Below, piece after piece: positions 21,112 through 30,500 of a DNA stretch of 64,000 bases; position 1 is the stretch's first letter, and each line of letters opens with the position of its first letter. Under the pieces are notes generated by a model, which was not told the origin of the DNA, made no database searches, and worked only from the letters and a program-made list of their open reading frames with translations. The stretch is from positions 62,001 to 126,000 of the forward strand of contig NZ_PVTP01000008.1 in NCBI RefSeq assembly GCF_003003285.1, given 5' to 3'. The position numbers and the translations under genes were made by a program. Source of the DNA: Yoonia maritima. GTDB taxonomy: Bacteria > Pseudomonadota > Alphaproteobacteria > Rhodobacterales > Rhodobacteraceae.

Positions 21112-23904
21112 ATGAGCCTGTACACAGAATACCTGACCGAAATCGAAACGCGCAAAAAGCAATCGCTGCACCCGAAACCCATCGAAGATGGCGCGCTGGT
21201 CAAAGAAATCATCGCGCAAATCAAAGATGCGGATAACGCGCATCGTGCAGATTCGCTTAAGTTTTTCATCTATAACACGCTGCCCGGTACAACTAGCGCA
21301 GCCGGCGAAAAGGCCGCGTTCCTGAAAGACATCATTCTGGGCGATGTGGTTGTTGATGAGATCACACCGACATTCGCGTTCGAACTGCTTTCACACATGA
21401 AAGGCGGACCTTCGGTTGAGGCTCTTCTAGATCTGGCGTTGGGTGACGACCTAGACATCGCAAAGCAAGCTGCTGATGTTCTGAAAACGCAGGTCTTTTT
21501 GTACGAAGCCGATACAGACCGCCTGAAAGCGGCTTATGACGCAGGTAATGCTGTCGCAACCGATATTCTGAACAGCTATGCCGCAGCCGAGTTTTTCACA
21601 AAGCTGCCCGACATCGAAGAAGAAATCAAAGTCGTGACTTATATCGCGGGTGAAGGCGATATTTCTACCGATTTGCTGTCACCGGGGAATCAGGCGCATT
21701 CGCGTTCTGACCGTGAATTGCACGGAAAATGCATGATCACACCCGAAGCACAGGTCGAAATTCAGGAACTGCAAAAACAACACCCTGACGCGCGCGTGAT
21801 GCTGATTGCTGAAAAAGGCACAATGGGCGTTGGGTCTTCGCGGATGTCTGGTGTTAACAACGTGGCCTTGTGGACTGGTAAGCCAACCAGCCCTTATATT
21901 CCGTTCGTGAACAATGCGCCTGTTGTTGCAGGTACAAACGGCATTTCGCCGATCTTTTTGACAACTGTTGGTGTGACCGGCGGTATCGGGATCGACCTTA
22001 AGAACTGGGTTAAGAAGCTGGATTCAGACGGTAACCCGATCCTGAACAACGATGATAACCCTATCCTTGAGCAGAAATATTCGGTTGAGACAGGAACGAT
22101 CCTGACCATCAACACGAAAGAAAAGAAGCTATATAACGACGCTGGCGATCAAGAGCTTGTCGATATGTCGTCGTCTTTTACTCCGCAAAAAGTCGAATTC
22201 ATGAAAGCGGGCGGTTCTTATGCCATCGTCTTTGGTAAAAAGCTGCAAAGCTTTGCGTCCGAAACGCTGGGTCTTGAACTGAAATCTGCCTATGCGCCGT
22301 CCAAAGAAATTCACCACGAAGGTCAGGGCCTTACGGCTGTTGAAAAGATCTTTAACGCGAACGCTCTTGGTGTAACGCCGGGCACCGTTTTGCATGCTGG
22401 GTCTGATGCCCGCGTGAAAGTGAACATCGTTGGGTCGCAAGACACCACAGGTTTGATGACATCCCAAGAGCTTGAGGCGATGGCGGCGACTGTGCTTTCG
22501 CCAACTGTTGATGGTGCCTATCAATCCGGCTGTCACACGGCATCGGTTTGGGATTTCAAAGCCCAAGAAAACACACCTAAGCTGATGAAGTTTATGCATA
22601 ACTTTGGTCTGATCACCGCGCGTGACCCCAAAGGCGTATACCATTCAATGACCGACGTTATTCACAAGGTGCTGAATGACATCACGGTGGATGATTGGGC
22701 AATCATCATCGGCGGTGATTCCCACACACGTATGTCCAAAGGCGTGGCCTTTGGTGCTGACTCTGGCACCGTTGCGCTTGCGCTGGCCACGGGCGAGGCA
22801 ACGATGCCGATCCCTGAGTCCGTGAAAGTGACGTTCAAAGGCAAAATGGCGGATCACATGGATTTCCGTGATGTGGTACACGCGACGCAATTGCAGATGT
22901 TGAAGCAATTTGGCGATAACGTGTTCCAAGGCCGCATCATCGAAGTGCACCTAGGCACATTGCTTGCCGACCAAGCCTTTACGTTCACTGACTGGACTGC
23001 GGAAATGAAGGCGAAAGCCTCTATCTGTATTTCGGAAGATGATACGCTTATTGAATCGCTTGAGATCGCTAAGCACCGTATTCAGATCATGATCGAAAAG
23101 GGCATGGAGAACGACGCAAACATGCTGCAAGGTCTGATCGATATTGCGGATAAGCGGATCGCTGAAATCAAATCTGGCGCGAAACCAGCGCTGACCGCCG
23201 ATGACAACGCGAAATACTTTGCCGAAGTTGTCGTGAACCTAGACGAGATCAACGAGCCAATGATCGCTGACCCTGATGTCAGCAACGCCGATGTGTCAAA
23301 ACGTTATACCCACGATACAATCCGCCCGATTTCTTACTACAAAGCAGAGAAAAAGGTCGATTTGGGCTTTGTTGGGTCCTGCATGGTGCACAAAGGCGAT
23401 GTGAAAATCGTCGCGCAAATGCTGCGGAATCTTGAAAAGGCACAAGGCGAGGTCACGTTCAAAGCACCGCTGGTCGTAGCCGCGCCAACATACAACATCA
23501 TCGATGAGCTGAAAGAAGAAGGCGACTGGTCCGTTCTTCAGAAATACTCTGGCTTTGAATTTGACGATTCAGCACCAAAGAACACCGCGCGTACAGAATA
23601 CGAAAACATTCTGTATCTTGAACGTCCGGGCTGTAACCTTTGCATGGGTAACCAAGAAAAAGCCGCAAAAGGTGACACTGTTCTTGCGACATCTACCCGT
23701 TTGTTCAAAGGCCGCGTTGTGGAAGATGCGGACGGCAAAACAGGTGAATCGCTGCTGGCGTCCACGCCAGTTGTTGTGTTGTCCGCAATTCTGGGGCGTA
23801 CCCCAACCGTCGAAGAATACATCACGGCTGTTGAAGGTATTGACCTGACAAAATTTGCGCCACCGCTTGAAAAACCAGCAGGTACATTGTCAGCCCATTT
23901 CTAA
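21112..23904 (+). CDS. acnB: Aconitate hydratase B
   Basis: A 930-residue AcnB-type aconitase, converting citrate to isocitrate in the TCA cycle. The N-terminal HEAT-like domain (about 1-160) is followed by the swivel and catalytic domains. The 4Fe-4S ligands are in GSCMVHKGD and PGCNLCMGNQ, and the GGDSHTRMSKGVAFG segment is typical. The length is slightly above the usual 865, due mainly to insertions: one near residues 300-325 (KKLDSDGNPILNNDDNPI) and one near 660-690 with HRIQIMIEKGMENDANM, both seen in the marine alphaproteobacterial/bacteroidetes-like AcnB forms as far as I recall. It is a single gene with its own strong terminator. Confidence 0.96.
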   Translation: MSLYTEYLTEIETRKKQSLHPKPIEDGALVKEIIAQIKDADNAHRADSLKFFIYNTLPGTTSAAGEKAAFLKDIILGDVVVDEITPTFAFELLSHMKGGPSVEALLDLALGDDLDIAKQAADVLKTQVFLYEADTDRLKAAYDAGNAVATDILNSYAAAEFFTKLPDIEEEIKVVTYIAGEGDISTDLLSPGNQAHSRSDRELHGKCMITPEAQVEIQELQKQHPDARVMLIAEKGTMGVGSSRMSGVNNVALWTGKPTSPYIPFVNNAPVVAGTNGISPIFLTTVGVTGGIGIDLKNWVKKLDSDGNPILNNDDNPILEQKYSVETGTILTINTKEKKLYNDAGDQELVDMSSSFTPQKVEFMKAGGSYAIVFGKKLQSFASETLGLELKSAYAPSKEIHHEGQGLTAVEKIFNANALGVTPGTVLHAGSDARVKVNIVGSQDTTGLMTSQELEAMAATVLSPTVDGAYQSGCHTASVWDFKAQENTPKLMKFMHNFGLITARDPKGVYHSMTDVIHKVLNDITVDDWAIIIGGDSHTRMSKGVAFGADSGTVALALATGEATMPIPESVKVTFKGKMADHMDFRDVVHATQLQMLKQFGDNVFQGRIIEVHLGTLLADQAFTFTDWTAEMKAKASICISEDDTLIESLEIAKHRIQIMIEKGMENDANMLQGLIDIADKRIAEIKSGAKPALTADDNAKYFAEVVVNLDEINEPMIADPDVSNADVSKRYTHDTIRPISYYKAEKKVDLGFVGSCMVHKGDVKIVAQMLRNLEKAQGEVTFKAPLVVAAPTYNIIDELKEEGDWSVLQKYSGFEFDDSAPKNTARTEYENILYLERPGCNLCMGNQEKAAKGDTVLATSTRLFKGRVVEDADGKTGESLLASTPVVVLSAILGRTPTVEEYITAVEGIDLTKFAPPLEKPAGTLSAHF

Positions 23905-23927
23905 GGCGCTGAAACACAATACAATAA

Positions 23928-23955
23928 GGGCCGGTGGATGATCCACCGGCCCTTT
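23928..23955 (+). terminator. Intrinsic terminator of acnB
   Basis: A perfect 11-bp stem (GGGCCGGTGGA and TCCACCGGCCC) with a TGA loop followed by TTT, 24 nt after the acnB stop. It may also serve the convergent operon ending at 23982. Confidence 0.85.
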
Positions 23956-23981
23956 GCGTTTATAATGTAGGTTGATTTGCC

Positions 23982-24770
23982 CTAACCTGCGGCTTCGGCG
24001 CGTTTGGCCTGCTGATGTTCATCTTCGATCAGGCCGATTTTCCAATATCCAGAAATATAAGCGTCACCTTTCGGCACGCCGCGCTGGTTTACGATTTCGT
24101 CGCGTAGGGTTTTGATCATGCTGCTTTCGCCTGCAATACAGGTCTGCACTTGACCCGAAAGTTCCGGCAGGGCGCGTATTTTATCGATGCTTTGCGCGTT
24201 TGGAATATGCGGGTCTGGATGGACAAGCCACTGAATTTCGATGCCCTCTGGCGCGTCTATTTCTTGCTTGTCTTCCGGTGTGGTAATTTCGAAAAAGGCG
24301 ATCCCTTTGGCGTCACGCGGCATGGATTCAAGCGTTGCCGCAGCAACCGCCAAGGCCGACATGTCTGCCGCCAGAACATAGGTATCAGCGAAGAAGTCTT
24401 TTATCTTTACAGGGCCCGGTCCGGCAAATCCCACCACATCACCGGCTTTGCAACGCCGTGCCCATGCTGATGCAGGCCCGGCATCGCCGTGGTCAACAAA
24501 GTCGATGTCGATTTCACCGGCTTCAGCACGCAGGTAGCGGATTGTATAGGTCCTTACGTCTGGTCGTGGTCCGTCAGTAAGCTGGGTCTTGAATGCGTCG
24601 ATGGGTTGATCGACCTTGGGCATGAACAGTTTAAAATGCGCGCCGTCGATGCCAGTTTCCAATGTCTTGATCCAATCGGCTGCACATGTGACGCGGATCA
24701 TGTTTGGGGTCAGCCACGATTTTTGGGTTACTGTCATCAGCCGTGGCGTGCGTTTGGGTGGTTTGCTCAT
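23982..24770 (-). CDS. Siderophore-interacting protein (ViuB-like flavin reductase)
   Basis: A 262-residue protein of the siderophore-interacting FAD/NAD(P)H reductase family, which releases iron in the cytoplasm by reducing ferric siderophores. VRTYTIRYL is the FAD-binding R-x-Y-T-x-R motif, WARRCKAGDVVGFAGPG follows, and the C-terminal GYWKIG matches this family. The start is set at 24770 (MSKPPKR); a longer reading would overlap the upstream gene. It is the last gene of a four-gene minus-strand operon with a HemS-like protein and a diflavin reductase, suggesting an iron-related role for the group. Confidence 0.88.
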   Translation of the reverse strand: MSKPPKRTPRLMTVTQKSWLTPNMIRVTCAADWIKTLETGIDGAHFKLFMPKVDQPIDAFKTQLTDGPRPDVRTYTIRYLRAEAGEIDIDFVDHGDAGPASAWARRCKAGDVVGFAGPGPVKIKDFFADTYVLAADMSALAVAAATLESMPRDAKGIAFFEITTPEDKQEIDAPEGIEIQWLVHPDPHIPNAQSIDKIRALPELSGQVQTCIAGESSMIKTLRDEIVNQRGVPKGDAYISGYWKIGLIEDEHQQAKRAEAAG

Positions 24771-24808
24771 TAGTCTGTGCTTTCGTGTTTTGCCAGTATA
24801 TGGCGTCA

Positions 24809-25759
24809 CTAAATAGAGTAGGATGCGGGCGGCAGCGATTCCAGTAGCGCATTCCAATATGTGATATCAGCCGCCGGATCAGCGCCTAAGATTGTGATAG
24901 CGCGCGATTTTTCATCGTAAATCTCAAGTTGGGACAGGCGGCCAAATCGGGTCACCCAGACCGATGCGATCTGCGCAAGATCAAGCGCAAAGTTGCTGTT
25001 GTCCCCGCTGACCAATAGGATTTTGTCCGCCATCTGCGCTGTGCCAGAGGTAGCTAAATCACCTTGTATAAATCCTGATCCGGGAACGAGGCGTGCGTGA
25101 CCTATTTTGCGGTCGCAAAGGAAAGATACAAAGCTGGTTAATGTTTGTTTGGCAACGGGCCAAGCCCGGCTTTTTCCGACATAGGGCAGGGTGGTGTGCC
25201 GCGTAACACCGCCATCCAGCAATATATCGTTCAAATGATGCCCTGTTTCGCGCTGATCCCAGTTGTCGCGGGCGTTGCGTACAGCAGCAAGCGGTACAAC
25301 ATCGCCGGGAATGGTTGGTGCTTGCGGCGCTGCGCATATTTCGTTTTGGGCCTCGATTGCGTTGATAACGCGGCCATCGTAATCACAGGCTGTTTCAATG
25401 CGGTGGGAAATGTCACCCCCGGCACATGCCAACACAAGTGATTGCCGGGCGTTGGTAGTGTCTTTCGACCTGAGCAGGTTTGTCGGTACATCCGGCGCGA
25501 TGCGCATATTGATCCGATTACGCGATAACCTAAATGGCATTGCCGAGGTTTGGTACGGGGCGTAACCGCCACGACCTGTCAAAAGGGCGACGCCATTGTT
25601 GGTACTGATAAGTGAATCAGACAACTGTGTCCCAACAAGAGCCAAAGTATCAAGCCCCGCCCCAAGGGATGTAACCGGCCCTTGTTGGCGAAGCGCAGTC
25701 AATGTTCTGGGTAATGGTTGTTCCGAAGTACACAGGCAGGGGGCCTTAAGTTTGGGCAT
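24809..25759 (-). CDS. Divergent HemS/HmuS-like (hemin-degrading factor family) protein
   Basis: A 316-residue protein. I recognise only weak similarity: the C-terminal half reads FALDLAQIASVWVTRFGR, then QLEIYDEKSRAITILG and YWNALLESLP, resembling the second repeat of HemS/HmuS/ChuS proteins (VAEAWVVRKP, SLELFDADG, W-x-x-L-x-x-LP). The N-terminal half has an equivalent stretch with HRIETACDYDGRVI, so the duplicated HemS architecture appears to be kept. HemS proteins bind or degrade cytoplasmic heme. It lies between a diflavin reductase gene (12 nt away) and a siderophore-interacting reductase gene, which fits heme or iron use with an electron donor. Heme ligands could not be assigned, so function is tentative. 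Confidence 0.55.
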   Translation of the reverse strand: MPKLKAPCLCTSEQPLPRTLTALRQQGPVTSLGAGLDTLALVGTQLSDSLISTNNGVALLTGRGGYAPYQTSAMPFRLSRNRINMRIAPDVPTNLLRSKDTTNARQSLVLACAGGDISHRIETACDYDGRVINAIEAQNEICAAPQAPTIPGDVVPLAAVRNARDNWDQRETGHHLNDILLDGGVTRHTTLPYVGKSRAWPVAKQTLTSFVSFLCDRKIGHARLVPGSGFIQGDLATSGTAQMADKILLVSGDNSNFALDLAQIASVWVTRFGRLSQLEIYDEKSRAITILGADPAADITYWNALLESLPPASYSI

Positions 25760-25770
25760 ATGGTGCGCCT

Positions 25771-27516
25771 TTAATAGACGTCCCGCACATAGCGTTTTTC
25801 ACGCTTAAGGCGGTTAACGTAGTCTGTTGCCGCCTCGGGGGTCATACCACCCTGGGTTTCGATGATGTGATGCAGCGCTGTGTCGACGTCCTTTGCCATA
25901 TGGGTGGCGTCGCCGCAGACGTAAAAATACCCGCCTTCTTCAAGCTGCGCGTACAGATCTTTACCGTTTTCTGTCATCCTATGCTGAACATATATTTTTT
26001 CAGATTGGTCGCGCGAAAAGGCCAGATCAAGTCGCGTTAGCAAGCCGCTTTTGCTGAATTTTCCGATCTCGTCTTCGTAGATAAAGTCGCTTGTGCGGTG
26101 CTGATCCCCGAAAAAGAGCCAGTTCGTACCGGTAGCCCCACGGGCATGCCGTTCTTGCAAAAATGCGCGAAATGGTGCGATGCCTGTGCCGGGACCGACC
26201 ATGATCATCGGGACGCTGTTGTCTTCTGGTACCCGAAAGCTTTTGTTAGGAGACACGAAAACGCCAGCTGTTGATCCTTGTGCACCCAGATCAGAAAGGA
26301 AAGTAGAACACACCCCACGGTGCGGTCGATTTTCATACATCCAGCGTACTGCAGCAACGGTCAGGTGGACCTCGCCGGGGTTTGCATTCGGGCTGGACGA
26401 GATCGAATAGGCCCGGTGTTGAATAGGCTTAAGCCATCCCAAGACCTGCGCGGGGTCAAGTGCAAGATCAGGCTTGAGGTTTAGCAAATCCAGCGTGTCC
26501 TTGCCCCACAAGAAATGCTCAAGCGCTTCTTTATCGCCGTTGGCGATGACGTGGCTCAGTTCATTATCCTCGACCAAGGGTTCCAAGGCGCGGATTAGGT
26601 CACGCGATGGCGTGGTGATTTCAAATTGCGTACTAAGCTGATCACCAATGGCCGTTCCATTGACATCTGTTTCAGCAGAAATACCAAAGCGATCCAGCCA
26701 GCCTTGCACAAGGTCAGGGGCATTGATCGGTATCACACCAAGCGCATCGCCCGCTTCGTATTTCAGGCCGCTGTCACCCAGATCGAAACCGATGTGACGA
26801 ATTTCTTTGGCGGATTTCGTACCCGACAGGATGCGGTTTTCAATCATTTTCGCAGCATATGGGTTTTTGCGACCCCAGCCGGATTTCACGGATTTAGGGG
26901 TCGGCGCTGCGACAGGTGCTGCAGTGCCGGCATCTGGAATTGTGTTTGCAACCCATGCTTCAGCGGCGTCTTCGAAATCGACATCACAGTCGACCCGATC
27001 CGACAGACGTTTCGCCCCAAGTTGTTCAAGGCGTGTATCGACCAGTTTGCCGGCTTGGCAGAATGCATCATAACTGGTGTCACCAAGCGCGAGAACACCG
27101 TAGTTCAGGCTTTCCAAACGGGGGGCAGTACTGGCCGACAAGGCATCCCAGAATTGATGCGCATTGTCGGGCATTTCGCCTTCGCCGTAAGTGGAAATAA
27201 TGACGATCAGATTTTGCATCGCCACAAGTTGGTCGATGCTGATGTCGTCCATTTCTGCGACGCGAGGGGTGAAACCTTTGGTACGGGCCAGATTTGCGGC
27301 GCTTTCGGCAACCGTTTCTGCGTTACCAGTTTGGGTGCCAAAGATGATGTCAATCGGTTTGCTTTCGACGGCCATTGCAGCAGGTGCGACCTGACCGGCA
27401 CCCGTTGCCAATCGTGAATGTAACCCGGCAAAGAAACCGCCCAGCCAATTCTTTTGCTCGCCAGAAAATGGCGCGTCATGGGGGATATAGGGGACTTTTG
27501 TGATGGTATCGGTCAT
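25771..27516 (-). CDS. Diflavin NADPH reductase (CysJ-like sulfite reductase flavoprotein)
   Basis: A 581-residue diflavin reductase. A flavodoxin-like FMN domain starts at about residue 53 (IIFGTQTGNAETVAES), followed by a CysJ/P450-reductase FAD domain (RAYSISSSPN, VCSTFLSDL) and an NADPH domain (VGPGTGIAPFRAFLQER, FYVCGDATHMAKDV), ending RYVRDVY. It moves electrons from NADPH through FAD and FMN to a partner. The usual partner CysI is not encoded here. Instead the gene begins 3 nt after the stop of a GltB-like gene, so the glutamate synthase-like protein or the downstream HemS-like protein is the more likely acceptor. The partner assignment is inference from gene order. Confidence 0.9.
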   Translation of the reverse strand: MTDTITKVPYIPHDAPFSGEQKNWLGGFFAGLHSRLATGAGQVAPAAMAVESKPIDIIFGTQTGNAETVAESAANLARTKGFTPRVAEMDDISIDQLVAMQNLIVIISTYGEGEMPDNAHQFWDALSASTAPRLESLNYGVLALGDTSYDAFCQAGKLVDTRLEQLGAKRLSDRVDCDVDFEDAAEAWVANTIPDAGTAAPVAAPTPKSVKSGWGRKNPYAAKMIENRILSGTKSAKEIRHIGFDLGDSGLKYEAGDALGVIPINAPDLVQGWLDRFGISAETDVNGTAIGDQLSTQFEITTPSRDLIRALEPLVEDNELSHVIANGDKEALEHFLWGKDTLDLLNLKPDLALDPAQVLGWLKPIQHRAYSISSSPNANPGEVHLTVAAVRWMYENRPHRGVCSTFLSDLGAQGSTAGVFVSPNKSFRVPEDNSVPMIMVGPGTGIAPFRAFLQERHARGATGTNWLFFGDQHRTSDFIYEDEIGKFSKSGLLTRLDLAFSRDQSEKIYVQHRMTENGKDLYAQLEEGGYFYVCGDATHMAKDVDTALHHIIETQGGMTPEAATDYVNRLKREKRYVRDVY

Positions 27517-27519
27517 TTT

Positions 27520-30500
27520 CTACTCCGCAGGGACCCGAGCCAGAAGGTCAGGCATGGCGTTTTCAGCAAACAGTTCATCAAAGCTAGGGATGTGGCCCAA
27601 AGCGGTCCGATTTTTGGCGCTTTGGTGCATGATCCATGCATAGGTGCCGGGGCTGTCCATGCTTAGGATGTTGCGCATGCTTAGGGCGCGTTTGAAATCC
27701 GACAGCCGTTTGTTGGCAACAAGAGCGGCAAGCCCCGCGTCATCGTAGTCTTCGACGGATTTCTTGGCGTGTTTGGCAAGCGCAGACATGACGCCGAAAT
27801 CTTCAGTCAGGATCAGGTTTCGGGCGGCTTTGTCACGGGCGACGCGGTCGGCCCCGCCAACCCGCTTTGTTGCGATGACCTGAGCCTGTTCCAGCACAAT
27901 ATAGCTGCCAAGAAGGCGGAACATTTCTGGTGTGTCCATTTCTCCGTAGGCAGGAAGCGCGCCACGGTGCACAGGACGCCCCTTTTTCCAAGCTGTCTTG
28001 AGCTCGGAAATTTGATGCGCAGCAAGCGCTGTGGATAGTTCGTCGATCAATTCTTTTCGCGACCGCGCTGCAAGGATGGCATCGGCATCCTGATATTGCA
28101 GCAACGCCTTTGGCATGATCCATGCCATATGAATACGGGTTGTTTCCCAGTTATCGAGCAGGTCACGCCCAATGGCCGAACCTGTTGCGTTAATGTGCCA
28201 TGACAGCATCTGCTTGATTGCGTCTTCGTGGATCGCAGCATGCTCAGACCCATCAACCAACGTGCCCATCAGAACTGAATCATGGCTTATCATATCGGGA
28301 AGTCTGTTTTCAGGATCAAACTGATAGGCAAACCCGCCTGACATCCCGTTACCATAGCCTTTTGCAAAGCCACCTAAGTTCAATATCGCGCCGTTGGTCA
28401 TGTACTCCGCGCAAAAATCACCGACACCTTCGACGACGGCTGTTGCACCCGAATTACGCACGGCGAAACGATCTCCGGCTTGCCCTTCGATAAAGGTCCG
28501 GCCGCCAGTTGCGCCAAACAGTGCGAAATTGCCAACAAGAACGTTTTCCGCCCCTTCGGCACCGCCCGGGCTTTGTACGATGATTTCGCCGCCTGATGCG
28601 CCTTTGCCGACGCCATCGTTACATGTGCCCGTGTGGGCCATAACCATGCCGTCATTGCAAAATGCACCAAAGCTTTGCCCCGCAGAGCCGTTGGTTACGA
28701 TCCGAACGCTATTGTGATCCAAATAGCGGCGACCGCGTTTGTCTTGGAATGCCGCCGCTGGAAGGTCTGGCAGTTCGTGGTTCAGTATCCGTTCGATATC
28801 AATGCCAAGTTGCCCGCCAACTGTTTTATTTCGGTTATTCAGAGGGGCATTCGGGCGCAATTCAATCTGCTGTTCACTGCCGTCAATCAATCGTGCCTTG
28901 AGCTGATCCAGCAAAGCATCATCTACCGAAAAGTCTTTTTCCAAATACACGGGGTTATCGACCGGATTTTCTGGAACGCAGGTCAGCATCGCACGTAGAT
29001 CCAATTTGCCTACCGACGCCGGATGGTCCAGCAGATGCAAAAGGTCAGTACGCCCGCGTGCCTGTTCCAAGGATGTTAGCCCGAGACCCGCAAGAATTTC
29101 ACGGACTTCGTGGGCGATGTTCAGCAAATATTGCGCGAGCGCGCGTGGGTCGCCGTCGAATGCTTCGGCGTTTGTGGTCAGACCTGCGGGGCATTTCACG
29201 TTGCAGTTCTTTGCCATCACACACTTTAGCATCATCAAAGCGGTGGTGCCGAATTCAAAGCTGTCACCACCAAGCAACGCGCCTTTGACGACATCGGACC
29301 CGGTTTGCATTGCACCTGAACAGCGCAACATCACCTTTTGCCGGATCCCGTTGGCGCAAAGCGCCTGATGGACTTCGGCGATACCAATTTCCGCAGCGCG
29401 CCCGGTATATTTGAGCGAAGTCACAGCCGCAGCGCCTGTTCCCCCGGTGCCGCCAGCGACGTTTATGACATCTGCACCCGCCTTTGCAACGCCCACGGCG
29501 ATGGTTCCGATCCCTTCGGAACTGACCAGTTTGACGATAACGCGCACGCGTGCGGCTTTGGCATCATGGATAAGCTGGCCAAGGTCTTCGATGGAATAGG
29601 TGTCGTGGTGGGGCGGCGGCGAGATAAGTTCTACCCCCGGTGTGCCGCCGCGTGCTGCGGCGATTTCGACGGTGACCTTTGGCGCTGGCAGTTGACCGCC
29701 TTCGCCGGGTTTCGCACCTTGGCCGATTTTGATCTCGATTTCTTCGAGGTTAGGGTCCGCCAGATACCCGGCCCAGACACCAAAGCGCCCTGATGCGAAT
29801 TGTTTGATCCGGCTAGAACGAATGGTGCCGTAACGGCTGATATGTTCGCCGCCTTCGCCAGAGTTGGACATGCCGCCAACCATGTTTGTGCCGTGGGCGA
29901 CGGCCTCGTGGGCCGAAGAAACCAGCGCCCCGTGCGACATCGCACCAGAGGCGAGGCGACCGGTGATGTCTGATGCAAGCTCAACTTGGCTAAGTTCAAT
30001 GCGGTCTGGGGCTGTCCGCAGCCGCGATAAGTAGTCAAGCGCCATGCCGCGCGCCGCAACTTTGAGCACGCCTTTGGTGATGTGATGACCTTCGATGTCG
30101 TGGCCAAACCGGTCTACCAACGTCGTTGCCAGCACATCCAACCGCCCGATATCCTCGGCCTTTGGTCCTGTGAGGTGCAGCAGGAATTCGCCATTATCTA
30201 AGGGTTCGCACCGCAGCCCACGGATCACGAAATTGCGGTTTCCTGCGCGGTTAAACAGCATCATCTCGCGCTTCATTTCTTGGGTGGTATCAAGAAACGT
30301 AATATCCGCAGGGAAAGCCAACACATCGCGCAAAGCGGCCGGGCGGCGGTGCCGTTCTTCGGTCATTGTGCGGCTGAACGTGCGGTAGCCGGGGGTGATT
30401 TCAAAGCTGTTAATTTGGTCCGTGGTCAGTTTTTCAAATGACGTGTTCACATAACCCGCGTCATCAATACCAAATGCATCGTCCATCTGGCGCAGCGTCA

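Noticed and set aside
25771..27516. Calling the diflavin gene cysJ of a NADPH-sulfite reductase
   Set aside because: No cysI is adjacent and the gene is coupled to the GltB-like gene, so only the protein type is claimed.
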